Origin: Athripsodes cinereus
Lineage: Eukaryota; Arthropoda; Insecta; Trichoptera; Leptoceridae
Assembly: GCA_947579605.1 (NCBI GenBank)
Contig: OX388322.1
Coordinates: 8,990,001 to 9,054,000, forward strand
Direction of reading: 5' to 3'
DNA length: 64,000 nucleotides
A model generated the notes under the pieces. That model searched no databases, was not told the DNA's origin, and saw nothing but the letters and a program-made list of their open reading frames with translations. Position 1 is the stretch's first letter. Each line of letters opens with the position of its first letter. This document shows positions 24,176 to 43,552 of the stretch, piece after piece. A program made the translations under genes and the position numbers.

Positions 24176-24490
24176 TTCCGAGAGAACGGATTGCCAAATA
24201 GATCTATCTTTACTCACTTCCTTAGCTTCCTCCACATTCATACTGTTTCTCATACACGCACGTCGGTTCCTCTTACTCAACTCTCTAGTTAATATTTATA
24301 CCATCAATACATAATTTAGTACTGAGTTCTTCAGTGGTATTAATGATGGTACAGTCCGCATAGTACACGATTGGTGAGTGCAAGAGTACATTTTATCTCT
24401 ATGGGTAGGAAGAACTGAAGTTGTTTGAATGAGTGAAGTAAATATACATAAATGAAAAATCTTTTAATTAGTTAGTTATAAATTATTATG

Positions 24491-24550
24491 CTGGCTACCA
24501 CTTGTGGGGTATGCAATGATGGCATAGTTGTAGTAGTAGTAGTAGTAGCT
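24491..24550 (+). repeat. SINE 3' end with TAG-repeat tail
   Basis: CTGGCTACCACTTGTGGGG, GCAATGATGGCATAG, then a run of GTAGTAGTAGTAG. Sense-orientation end of the SINE family. Confidence 0.6.
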
Positions 24551-25141
24551 AGTCATACTTATGTTAGGCATGTGATGAAATAGTACATGTGTATCGTTAC
24601 AGTGAGGACTAATAGGTTACTAACTCTTGTTATTGTGTGCCTGCTCTGAATACTTATTAACTCTACACAAGAAACAATTTTTTTTATACGATGTACCTAT
24701 CTGGGTTTTGTTATGAACCCAAATACAACTTTTTACACCTTTCACAGTAAGCTAAAAGCTTGTGTCCTGAAAGGGGAATTTACCAGCACTTGGGATCTAA
24801 TGCATGAAGTTGAGACTCTACGTCTCTATTCTTATGGCTTTATACATTGTTGCATAACACACCCAACTAGTCTCATTGGCATGCGACACAACACTAACTG
24901 TGCATGTGTTTGAAGACATGTCACGCTTCATGTTTTCGGTGACTACTTACTGACCATAATTTGTAAAGATGACCCCCTTTATGGATATCACAATACCTTC
25001 AACTTGTTACTTTCTTTGCTATTTGAGTGACCAATTGATGAATATTCACTGGTTGCCTTAATTTGTTATTTTAAAATTAGGTATAGTTATTGTAGAGATA
25101 TCTTTGGTAATATTATTATCTTTTTTTGTCTCTTCCATATC

Positions 25142-25530
25142 ACTCGTTTAATGAAGTCTAAGAAAATTAACTCTGCATTCATCCCAGGGCATATCCGACA
25201 TTCCAATTTTGCTGTCACGGGAAAGTTGTATTATAAGAAAGGGTATTAGTATCGGCACTTGTAGATTTTATGAAGAAGAAGCCGAGACTCCTCGACATCT
25301 CCTAGCAGAATGCAATGCCGTGGTATTCGCAAGAATCAATGCCCTAGGAAGACACTGGGTAGAAGTGGAATCTCTCCACACCTTGGATCCTCTCAAGATC
25401 TTAGACTTCATAAGATGTCTGGGACTTGAGGGTGCGCTTTGACGGGCAACACCGGGAAAGCTGAGTAGGGGGATTACAATAGATCTTATAGGTCGCGGTG
25501 CATATTTTACCCCAACAATAAAATAAAATA
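25142..25530 (+). mobile_element. non-LTR retrotransposon RNase H-like C-terminus, remnant
   Basis: The reading FIPGHIRHSNFAVTGKL shifts by frameshift into GTCRFYEEEAETPRHLLAEC. The latter is the Cys-x2-(Cys/Tyr)-x-Glu-x3-Glu-Thr-Pro-x-His-(Leu/Ile)-Leu motif at the end of jockey/R1-type ORF2. It ends near 25440, followed by an A-rich AATAAAATAAAATAAA tail. Confidence 0.8.
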
Positions 25531-26454
25531 AAAGGGTATTTTAGGCCTATAAAATGCCTTATGGATAGAAAAACAACTGCTCTTTTGTTCAAATATGTCA
25601 TTGTGACACAACAAAATGCCTAGGCATTCAATAGAATGCTGGCATTTAACAAATGCCTAGCCTTTCAGTTAACTGGCTAATTCAACTGTCAGACAGCGAC
25701 ATTTATATTGCATTTCCAGTGAAATAGGATGTGGGGCAAATAATTCTTCCAAGTATTTTATTATTTCGTCTGATGAACCATGTGGGCTCAGTATATCTGC
25801 TAAAGTATTTATTAGATTGTTTATTTATTTACAGCATACCATATAATAACAGATGGAATAAAATATACATCAAATTAATTATATATACCTACATCTAAAT
25901 GTACCATTTCAGGTTAATTTATTTTATATTCACACCTTAGTAATACTTGAAAGCAAAGATTATGCTTTAACTAATTAATATTATATCAATTAAAAAGTAA
26001 TTTATTCAGTACATGATAATATTCATCTCTGAATGGTGGTTTGATCAAATATTAAATTGCCAAATTATGCCTCTATGTGTATAAGGAAAATTGTCTAAAA
26101 AGTTTATAATATTTTTATTTAATTGCTTGATGGTATTATGTTCTCAGTGGTAGATTTATTGGAAGGAAATATTTCCTTATACTTATGTAATTGTATTTAA
26201 TTCACGATAAATTGAAAGTTTTATCTTTACAAAAACTCATAGTCTTCTCTGTAATATGGATGAGACAATCATCCTAGCTGGGTCATGCTTAGAAAATGTC
26301 TGACGATAGCTGCCCCAAATTATCCATGAGCATAAAGCATCTTATTATTAAGTACATCACTCATCGAAAAGGTGAACATTGTCATGGTGAGGGGTGTTAT
26401 TTTTTTATTTTAAATAAATAAATGTAGAGTAGTCGTTTCTTCAATTACTTATAA

Positions 26455-26550
26455 AGACATTCCTGTCCACTGCTGAAGATGAACCTCCTCACCATCACCC
26501 ACTAGTGATTCTACAAATGTCATCAAACCGTTGTGTAGGAGGTCTTCTAT
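26455..26550. repeat. repeat of the TGTCCACTGCTG type
   Basis: CCTGTCCACTGCTGAAGATG followed by AACCTCCTCACC resembles a very common insect retrotransposon 3' repeat (consensus TGTCCACTGCTGGACATAGG). The similarity is from memory, not a search. Confidence 0.4.
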
Positions 26551-27535
26551 TTTTTTGTTTTCATATCATTTATAAGCCAAGATAGACTAAAACATGACCA
26601 AAAGGAAACTATTTTATATCAAAAAAATTCCCGACCGTCTGAACTACTCTCTCTTACGACAATAGATATGAATTTTAAGTTTTCAGAACACAAAATTGAA
26701 TAAGGTAGCATCTTTGGTATGAAATTAGTAAATAACATCAAATACCTATGTAAATACAAATATCAATCTCAAAATAATCTGTTTAGAATATGAGAGTGTA
26801 GACAATTCTTTTTGTACAATTAACTTATACTGTAGCTCAAGTTTGTCATATATATAGTTAAAGAGTTCATGAATGACGTGTGTTTCATAAAAGTTAGTGT
26901 ATGATTCAGCAGCTGTGAGATGGAGTTAGTATATATGTATATAAGTTATAGTTAGTGTGAGGAGATTTTGTTAACCAAAATGTTGCAGAGATTAGTGTAT
27001 TATCTGCCATTATTTCTTAAAGTTATGTTTATGTTACTCTTATTTGAATATGAATAGGTAAGGTATATATATAATGTATAGTATGCCACAATCATTGTCT
27101 ATAGTAGATCATTATGAAATGGATAATTCTTTATGCCACACATTCTCAATTGTACATACAACTTTAACCACAATCATCTCACTTTTAATTAGGCAGCTAT
27201 CTTTATGTCTCGCCGGTTATTTTATGAATCTTCCAACTATGTTTCTGATAATCAAAAACAAGAGATCATAATTTTATAAATCTTATCACTCGTAAATGAG
27301 TAGATGGCGTTTTAACACAGAACAGAATGGAATATAAAGATACTTAAATTAACACAAAATATAGTTCACGAAAGTACTTTAATTTTCCATGTGTTTACAT
27401 TACATCAAAAACATCTGGCTATATATATATATATATATTATTATTTCTCTCAACTAACTTTGCACATCATTACAGATTTGGAGCAATGCGATGTGCAAAG
27501 AGACACAATTTATGTACAGTTACACTTTATGATTA

Positions 27536-27610
27536 TACCATCCCGGCATTTTGTAATGTAGCCAGAGGTTTCATTGCATTTACTTAATACAGGTCATCCT
27601 CTCCATGCTG
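27536..27610 (-). repeat. degenerate SINE fragment
   Basis: TATACCATCCCGGCATTTTG, GTAGCCAGAGG, CAGGTCATCCTCTCCATGC match the SINE family. Confidence 0.45.
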
Positions 27611-28261
27611 TAAAATAAGTTTCGGATAGGTTGCAGGTTGTGAATCAAGGATATACAACATAGTTATAAAGGGAATTTCAACTTGTATTCTTGATATGTT
27701 AGGCTTCTGTTAGAGTCCTGGTAAATATTACTTTTTGGATGTTTATTATTTAGGTAAAAAATGATTTCCTGTTCTTCATAGTTTTTTGAAAGGGGGTGTA
27801 ACAAATTCGCAGAATGCATATTTCATGCGAGACATTTGAGAAAACACAGATTTTGTGTCATATAGGTAAGTAATGTGTATTAAGTGAAGTATGTACCTAC
27901 ACATAAGTAGGTATATAAGATAGGCGGTATAAAGGTATAAATGTTTGGTAGAGACACAGCACAGATCACAACATAGTTTGTAGGTAGGTATACCTATACA
28001 GGTATGCGGACATAGAGAGAATATGAGAGTATATCTGTGTTCATGTGTGTACGTGCACAAGTAATATTGTTGTAATGTTGTATAAAACAAACAATATAAT
28101 GTTAATAATATAAATTATATACGGTGGCAGACTTATTAACTCTCTGTTGTGTGTTAACACTTGTACTAAACTCCAATTCAGTGGAGTCATAATATCTTAT
28201 GGTACTGCTATACTGATGATGGCTCATGATGATCGGCCATCGTATGGACATGTATAAAGTC

Positions 28262-28370
28262 TATACAATCACAACATTTCCTATAAGTGTATACATTGAA
28301 TTTGTCTTGCCTTTGCCATACAAAGTAGAACATTCAGGGCGAGTGGAACGCCTCATGGCCGAATGCATAT
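28262..28370 (-). repeat. degenerate SINE fragment
   Basis: CAATCACAACATTTCCTATA, ACATTCAGGGCGAGTGGAAC, GCCTCATGGCCGAATGC match the family with many changes. Confidence 0.4.
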
Positions 28371-29499
28371 GTGATGTATGAAAACTTACAAAAATGAGTT
28401 TTAGATATGTTCTAATCCAGGCATTCTAGGGGACTAGTTAGTGCACATAATCAATTGTAAAAATACCTTTTCACTGTCTCAGTTGAACAAATGTATCCAG
28501 CTAGGCAGGCCGCGAAAGATTCTTCTGCCTATGTAGTCATAGTATTGCTATCAGAAATTGAAAGGGAATCTAGTATATTCTTCTTTTCATGCCATGTGAG
28601 GTTTACCTAAAATTGACGTTTCCTCTTGTAGAGACTCTCGACACATCTTCTTAGTCTAGTTTTTCTCAGTGTATAGCTATATGGTATATACTATATATAT
28701 ATCTTTATCATCTCAGGGGTGTCAACTACAAAAGCCAACTTTGTCTACCCATGTTTTCTCCAAATTAATGAAGAAAAAAGAAGACAAAAAATATTTGGAC
28801 TTGGTTGGGTTGGTTTCAATCAATAATTAAAATAAAATTTTGTAATTGCGTCTAGAATGTTAATGTAATTTAATTTGCAATAATTTTGTTACGAAACGTA
28901 TCCAATGGGGTAGCCAGAAATGTTGCATATTTAACTGTTTCTTCAACACGTGTCTTCTGTATCTTAATTGGAAAATTTCCAAATCAAAATGCAAGATTGA
29001 TAATTTGCACAAGTACTTTGAATTCACATCGTTATATTGCAAAATTCAATATTAAGATTTTGGTTTAATATCAATATTGTGCATTCGTACATTTTACTAG
29101 ATTTATTTAGAATGCAAAATATAGATTTAGATAATTTTACTTGGATATTAGTCAAAATAAATACACCACATTTACTATTGAGTAACTGCCGCTAATATTA
29201 TTATTATTATTATTGCATTAATGAGAATCTTATATAATAATACCATGTAGTATTATTATTATCTCATATCTCATTTATTTAACAAAACAATATTAGATTC
29301 TACATTTTGAACACAATATAAGATTAACAATAAAATTTAAATATAACATTAAATAACAAAAACCATAAAATATTAAAATAAATATGTGTTATATTTATTA
29401 ATATTCTTAATGTTTCATTTCTGGGAAGATTTCCACATGAAAACTACAGAATGATATCAAAATGCCCAGAATTCAAATTGTTTATACCGTCTATCTATC

Positions 29500-29707
29500 A
29501 ATCTATACCATCACGGCATATCCTATAAATGGGGTAGCCTCTCTGTGTCAATAAAAAAACAAAAAATTCAATGTGGGTGGCGTACCTCGTCACTGCTGAT
29601 TCGTAGATGTTAAATGTCTGATACACGATGTTTCCCTGGCTGGGAATCGAACCTGGGACCTTGTGACTTAAAGGCAAGAGCGTTACCGCTGCGCCACACC
29701 GGTCGAC
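29500..29707 (-). mobile_element. tRNA-headed SINE sharing the dispersed SINE body
   Basis: The minus-strand head (29707-29636) has an A box, GTGTGGCGCAGCGGTAACG, and a B box, GGTTCGATTCCCAGC. The body then runs into GATGTTAAATG..., GTGGGTGGCG... and the shared end with CACGGCATATCC (plus-strand reading). A GATAGATA-like tail lies near 29490. Confidence 0.78.
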
Positions 29708-30452
29708 CAATTATAAATCAATATTATTTGCCGGTTGTTTTAAACTCAATGTTGTACCTTTTGAAGTACACACAAATAACTGAACCTAGATTTTAAATGC
29801 AAGGTGTGAATATATACAATATAAATGCATATTATTTTTATTGATTTGTATAATTGCATATATCATATAGCAATGCATCAAGTAAGATGTGGGTTTTATC
29901 ATATTTTCACTACAAATTATTATGAAATATATATTATGTCTGCCATGTAGCAGCTACTGTGTACAACATACAATGATAACTGTTATATCTATTTTCTACA
30001 TAAATAATAATTGCATTTTTCTCTCTTTTTTGTTTTAAACATTCTGAATTAAAGAGGATAAGAAGTAATGCTCTTCAATTCAGAACAATTTTGTGTCAAT
30101 TGAGTTAACTCTTTACGGACATCTATAATAGTCTTACATGATTTTTTTCTGTAATTATTATTTGCATTATTTCAATCCGGTATTGTGATAGTATAATTGA
30201 ATTCTATATATTAGTTATTTGGATATTACGATATTATTTGGAAAAGAGTGAAAGAGAGTTCTTTCTTTATTCCTCTCATAAATTTAGGCAAATGAGCGAG
30301 ACAGAATTTAATGTTTTTTCTAAATTTCCTTTTCTATAGGTATTGACAAAAAGAAAAAAAAAACTTATTTCTCTCCTTTCTATTTTTGAGGCGGATGCAC
30401 TGAAGACAATTCTAATAAATTATATTATTTATTTCTAAATAACCTTGAATGT

Positions 30453-30620
30453 CATGTAAAAGGCAGGTGTTCCTAAAACATTTAGTACCTTCGATTCAGT
30501 GATGGGGTGTTCTACTCGTTCTGAATGTCTAACTTTTATTAGCACAGACAGGACGGTATGCATGTTTATACATGCAGTTGGTCTACTGGCTACCCCATAT
30601 GTGGGAAATGTTGTGATGGT
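30453..30620 (+). mobile_element. SINE copy just before the G-alpha-s acceptor
   Basis: CATGTAAAAGGCAGGTGTTC, ATTCAGTGATGGGGTGTTCT, GAATGTCTAACTTTTATTAG, CATGCAGTTGGTCTACTGGC, TACCCCATATGTGGGAAATG, GTGATGGTATGA: sense orientation of the family. It ends about 50 bases from the splice acceptor at 30676. Confidence 0.62.
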
Positions 30621-30695
30621 ATGAAGGAACATGTTTGTACGTTTGAATTTTTAAAAATGTTTTTGTGTTGTTTCAGGTGGGCAGCGTGGTCGGCA

Positions 30696-37123
<6,428 letters not shown>

Positions 37124-37187
37124 GTTCAATATTCATTATACTACATTTCATCACTCACACACACAACACCCATTTATATAAGGTAAG

Positions 37188-37193
37188 AATAAA
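37188..37193 (+). terminator. candidate proximal poly(A) signal of G-alpha-s
   Basis: AATAAA 65 bases after the stop codon. Many further AATAAA hexamers follow in the AT-rich flank, so a much longer 3' UTR is equally possible. Confidence 0.35.
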
Positions 37194-40100
37194 CAACAAT
37201 ATGTATTTTTTTTATATCCATTGATCGGAAGGAAACAACACTAAGTATGTTTGTCAAGAAATAATGTTTTTTAGCATACTGGCCATCCATTCATTGACCA
37301 TAGCCAATTCAAAGCTTTTTCCACATAAATGCATTTACTTCTGACATGTTAACTAGAAATTACTGTCAATCCAAATATCTGTATGCCTGAGCGAAACTAC
37401 ACTATCTCAATGGACTCCATTTTTCAGTATGGCCGTTCAAAGTTTTTTCTACAAAATTATTTTTGCTTCTCACATGTTAGTTAACACGATATTACACTTA
37501 AAAATTATTGTGAATGATTGCTATTTGACATATTTTTTTTATATATGAATATTTCAAAATATAACTCGTTTTCAAGACAGATGAATATGTCATTTAAAAG
37601 AGCATAACAAGGACTACAATACTATGTTTATAAGTGTCACTTCGGCCGAAATTCAACATGGTGTAGTTTGGCTCCCACGTAGATATGTTTACTCGTATTT
37701 ATATAACTTACAATCGTTTATTTCATTTCAGTTGTTCTTCATTTCGTCAAAGAGCATTTTCTATGGAAAAGTGCGTAGAAGTCGTCATTATCAAGTCATC
37801 ATTGTCTTCACACAACAAATCACTGTTATATTAATTATAATATTACAAACAAACAATAATATAAATAATAATAATAATATATTCAATTAATGTAAGAAAT
37901 GTAATAGAAAAAAACTGACATCTATCTATACAACCTTCCCTCGAATCATAACCTATACAATAATGCAGCATAAGTATCAACAACAATATGGAATAAATTA
38001 CAAGGAAATACAAATTGCTGATTTTCCAAATGATATGTCAAGAAATAGTTTGTTTTTCGGTGAACATGGACAAGTCGGAGATATCATTATTGGAATAAAT
38101 TGGACAAGGGATGTTGCAGGTTATAATTAGAAAATACAGCATATCCGCATAACAGAACAACATCAAGTTAAAACACAATTTGTGTATCGTCGGCCAGTAG
38201 CCACACGAAAAATCAAACTACTATGTGCATACCATTAGAACACGATCATTATGTATATTAAGTATAATCAATTGGCATATAAACGTAAAAATATCCACAA
38301 ACATTCATTTGCAATTGCAATAATAAAATATAATAGATTTAAGCCTTTGTAATGTTAGAGACGACGAAAAACGAGGGAAGAAATTTTGTTGTCATGGCTA
38401 TTATTATTATTATTACTATGTGTGTATTATAATAAATAATATATTTTGTAGCGTCACTACTACTACAACCATCACCAAATCACTACAGTAAATAAAAGAA
38501 TGTTTATATAACAGTATTGTCATTATTAAATTATATTATTGTGAAACCGCCTGATAGTTACACCAAAGGTGTTATGTGAAACAATGCTGTGAGATTATCA
38601 CCAACGTGTTATTTTAAAATATAAAATAACGATACGATGATGACGACTGCGCTCAAAATGAAATTGTGAATGTTTGGAATATTTAATCTCTTCTCATTGG
38701 ATTTTGCCCAATGTTATATCGTGTAAATATGATTCTTCAATTGAGACGTCTGATTTGAATTGATGAATATTGTCATATTCCTATATCGCAACTTAACAAC
38801 TTTGTGTGTGTGTGTTGTTAAAATTATTTTATTAGTAGGTATTCTGTCCTATCGTCAGAGTCTTTGTACAAGGATTTACTTCTGACAATTTCATCTGGTA
38901 TCTTAGGATCATCAAAATAATCTACTCCTAAAACTTAACCACAATCTTCACATAGTTGAAAATCTAATTAAGGGTCTCCGAATCATGAAAGTACACACTT
39001 TTTTGTATTATATTTTGGTACTCTGGAAGCTAGACAATCTATTTTCAATAGCACCACTTTGACATTTGTAAGATACTAGATGATATTTTATGCTATGATG
39101 GCGTTAGTAGTGATGCTCTTGTTCGTATAGATGAACGATAATTAATTATCTAACTGGCTTCCATTTCAAAATTAAACACTTCCTTAATTTTTTACTGTTG
39201 CGATTGGATATACATATGATGACATATGTTTATCCACATTACGTGTGTTCATTAGATTGAAGAAATAATAAATATTATTACTATTATAGTTTTTCTTTCT
39301 TTTTCTATGGATGTGTTTATAAAGCACAGTATAGATAATTTAAGTGATTTAGTAACGAAATGATTGGTCGTCGTATCGTTATGTTATATTGATTGTTTTG
39401 TGGAGATTATAATGTATGATTTTATGCAAAACATAACTATGCTACTGATGTAATTAGAATATTTTACAAAATTATTTCTAGATATGCACTATCTAAAACT
39501 TTGATATGATTTCAAATTAAATTGTAATTCCCATTCTAACTGAATTCCTTCTAACATTAGGTGGGTCGGGGAAAGTTAGACTTCTTTTCGTTATTTTTAT
39601 AAATAAATAATATTCCATCGATTATTAGCTTTTCCAGGTTATCTTGTTCTTTATTTCTCATAATATGTCTCTTTTGTATCTTCCAGTGGAGGTTTCTATT
39701 TTCATTTTGTATGCAATATTTTTAATGATATTGGATGATCTAAAGATTGAAACACTCATAGATGTTTATTGTACAAATCTAATTGAAGGAGAGAGAGCTC
39801 TTATGTTTGAAACAACATGAAGTTAGCTAAATATAGAAGTATATCATACAAACGGCAATGGTGGTAAAAATTGGAACTAAAAACCTCCAAACACAATACA
39901 ATCTCCACATCTTGTCAACGTTTTTCTTTTATTAGTAAAACAATTTACTAAAGTTGATTTATTCATTTTTTATGCAAAACATAGGCGATGTAGTGTAAAC
40001 TATTGCAAAGATAAATCTCTCTCTTTCTCTCTCTTCAGTAATTTTCTCAGCTTGGTGCACTGTACATTAAATTGACGGAATTACAGTCTACTTGATTTGA

Positions 40101-42489
40101 TCAGTCCAGCATAATGTTATGGCATATTTGGTGTGGTCCCTGTGTCATGATCAGATTTTCAGTACTCTCTCTTCTCTTCAGTGTGGGATGTATTTGCAAA
40201 GATGAATGTCTAGAAATAATTTTGTGGAAACGACAATCGAGTCATTATTTGTATTTATAATGTGTTACAGCAAGTCATTGTCAATCAGCTGATTACATAT
40301 ATTACATTATATTAAATGAATAATAAAAAGAAAAAACTGAGAATTACATTACTAATAAACAACAAAATATATATCCAAATTTATATATATATATATATAA
40401 TGACGACACCAATAAATATTCAAGATGCGTTATCTTTTGGATGCAAAATGTCTTATCCCAGAGCAATACAAGTATTATATGTATTAATGATATAATAAAT
40501 GGAATAAAATATATATTACGTATATTATATTATACAAAAACACATTACACTTAGAAACTTGTGAAATTTTACATTTCCTACTATGTGTGTGTTTTTTTAA
40601 ATTAAATATAATAAAATAAATTAATAATAATAAATAATATTACATTATTATTGTATGTAAAAAAATTATAATGGGTCTGAAGATTTTTTTTGTGTTGGAC
40701 TTTCACTGTTGACGAATATCAGTACGTATATTATTTACATATATATAAACTAAAATATATATTACACGTATATATACGATTATAGATTTTCTTATGTGTG
40801 TATGTAGTCAAAAAAATATTTTTTTTTTTCGCAATTTTTAATAATCATTATTATTATTATGTTTTTATTATTTGTTTGTAAATGTTTATAATTTGTTGTT
40901 GAAATTATTATACTTTATTTATTATTTTTGTTGAAATAAATATAAATAAAAAAAGAACTTATAATATCGGCAGGTATTCATATTTATTGTTCGTCAATTG
41001 ACTATATTGTTTTCCATTTTTTTAATGTATCTTTGTGTTAACGAATCACAAAGCTTACAATTTATTGTTATTGAACAATTTTTTAATATAAAATGAACAA
41101 AAAAAAAAATTGATCAAGATTTATGTCACTCTTGTATATTGTAATTTTTGTAACAAGACATAAAAAAAATACACTAAGCTACAAAATGAATACATAAAAT
41201 TTGATGATTTAATGAAGATTGTCGGTATATTTTTTATTTTGTCGTATTTTTATGTTTGTATAATTAATTTATTGTTGAGCATGAATTACGTTATTCCTAA
41301 ATATGTTAAAAATCTTATAAAACAATAATAAAAACAATCATTATATTTCTCAGATCTTTTATATCAGTATATTTTTTCGGTATATGTTATAATCGAGGCT
41401 GCAAAGTTGGAATATGTCGTTTGTCGTAAAATTAATTTATAAAAATGTCCCAGAAAAAGTTAAAAATATGTTGTAAAACAACAAAAATATTAAACAGGGT
41501 GACACAAAAAAAAAGTTTTTATACAAGCGATTTAATAAACAGCATATGTATTTTGTTAAAATCACATAAATCTATATAGTGATACATATTTAAAAAAATA
41601 TTATTGTCATAATATTTAAACAAAAAGTATAACTTCTATAGTTTATTATATTTAATTTAAATTACCTACTTATTCTTAATTTTTGTGAGTTTATTATTAT
41701 TATTATTACAATTAATTACCAAGTAATTTTTATTTTTATGTATAAATTGATGATTGATAAATGAATATATGAAATGAATTAATAAATATAGATTTAATCA
41801 TTACAAGATGTTGTATATGATGATTTAAGAAACTTAAGTCCAGATGCATAATTTTTTAAATGTTACCATTCAGTTTTACCAATTATTAGTGTTTTTTTAT
41901 TTAAATATATAATATATTATATTATGTATATTTTAATTAATAATTAATATATTTAAATGTAGTGTTTCATTAATTATTATTATTGTTTTATTGAATCTTT
42001 TGAATTCTAAAGAATATTTTTAAAGTTTTTAGTGAGGAGGAAATAATAATTAATTAGTAACTAGTATTCATTTGAATTAATAAAATTAATTTCGTAGACA
42101 TGATGAATGTGTTATTGATACAAAAATATGTATTGCATTTTTTTCTTTATATATATTTATATATTTTGGATGCATTATTATTATTTTTGACACTTATTTA
42201 CTAACAAATTATGTTTTTGTTATTCACAAAATTGTATTAGTGCACAAGTAGAATTCCATTAACATTTCAAGACTTCATAAAACTCGAGTTTTTTTTACTT
42301 AATATTTACGAAATGTAAATGCTTTTAGCTTCTTTTGTATATTCTAGGCACAAATCACTTATCTAAGTGTATTGCCTTAGTAAAAAATCATTTGATTTAC
42401 TTCAATTGGTGATATCTCAAATAAAATAACAAAAAAATTCTCAGAACCCATGTTTTTTATAAAAAAAAATGTGTTTTGTCAAAACCAAA

Positions 42490-42605
42490 TAAATAAGTCT
42501 TTATTGGCATATAAACAAAATATAAAACTTTTGTTAAGAAAAATACTTAAGTAAAATGCCAAAAGGCGGTCTTATTGCTTGAGCGATCTCTTCTAGCTAA
42601 CCTTA
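42490..42605 (-). repeat. LINE 3' tail fragment
   Basis: The minus strand reads AAGGTTAGCTAGAAGAGATC, GCTCAAGCAATAAGACCGCC, TTTTGGCATT and later CAATAAAGAC, the full pattern of the repeated tail. Confidence 0.6.
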
Positions 42606-43419
42606 ATACTTTGTCTTATTTGACAGTAACACATTTGTTTTAGTGGGCCAATTGTAATGTTACAAAAATTTGAAAAGATATGTAATTATTAAAGAAAACA
42701 GAAATATAAACTAATTTTGATTGGGCTAAACATTTGCACGTTTTTGTTTTGTTTTCTAGATCAAAGCCAGCATTTGTTGTGAGCGCATCTTTTGTATCAA
42801 TATTAGAAATAATAACAACAATATCAAGATATATTATTTTTTGCACAAAATAATCTCAGATGCATTTATTTTTTTATGAATCTCTTTTTACTTTTATAAT
42901 ATTATTATTCATGATGCAAAAATATCAACACTGGCAATAAAATGTAAATCAATTCATTATTAAGTATTGGCCCACGAAATTAAAATAAAAACATTTTCAA
43001 ACACTTTGCACAAGTACATACATACATCAATGTAGCATTTTTATACACAATTTTTGTTTGTATTATAATCTGTTAGACATTATCATTTAATATTTTTAAT
43101 TTTGGTTGATAACATAATCAATATTTTTTAGTCATAGTTTAATTTCTATATTGTCTTAAGGTCGGTCTTATGAACGAACATTCATTAGTTACATTCAAAA
43201 TAAAATAAAGCTGAAAATGATGTAATGATTAGTATTTGTCTTGTGAATACTACTGTTAATTGATTTAGATGCAGAATGCACAATTAAAGTAGTTTTGTAA
43301 TACATCCACTACAAGAAGTTGACAAGTAACCACTATCCATTAATACATTTTCAGAATTACTCCATCGTTCCTAAGATCTAGCTTTAGACATTTGTAATAG
43401 CTGTGTTAGCCACACTTAC

Positions 43420-43552
43420 TGAAGGAACAATGCAAACAAATGTTCTGTTTCTCATTTTTTCTCTTTGTCAATATTGAAAAGAAAACAATTTGTTTGATCA
43501 ATGTATTTTGTTTATATTTACAATGAGAGGAAAAGAGAGACATATCATTTGT
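43420..43552. mobile_element. MITE-like inverted repeat
   Basis: ACAAATGTTCTGTTTCTC...TTTTCTCTTTGTCA on the left and TGAGAGGAAAAGAGAGACAT...ATTTGT on the right are roughly inverted. Related to 16994-17155 (both carry GTTCTGT...TTCTCTTTG). Confidence 0.4.

Larger units (their letters stand above)
11805..30676 (+). other. putative first intron of G-alpha-s, 18.9 kb
   Basis: From donor GTAAGA at 11805 to acceptor TTTCAG at 30676. It holds a 97-bp tandem array, RTE and other LINE fragments, nested inverted-repeat elements, a foldback element and many SINE pieces. No conserved coding exon was recognised in it. Confidence 0.5.

Noticed and set aside
24713..24913. 66-codon ORF beginning MNPNTTFYTF
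   Set aside because: It starts at an ATG and is composition-balanced, but has no family resemblance, splice context or neighbouring exon; chance is the simplest reading.
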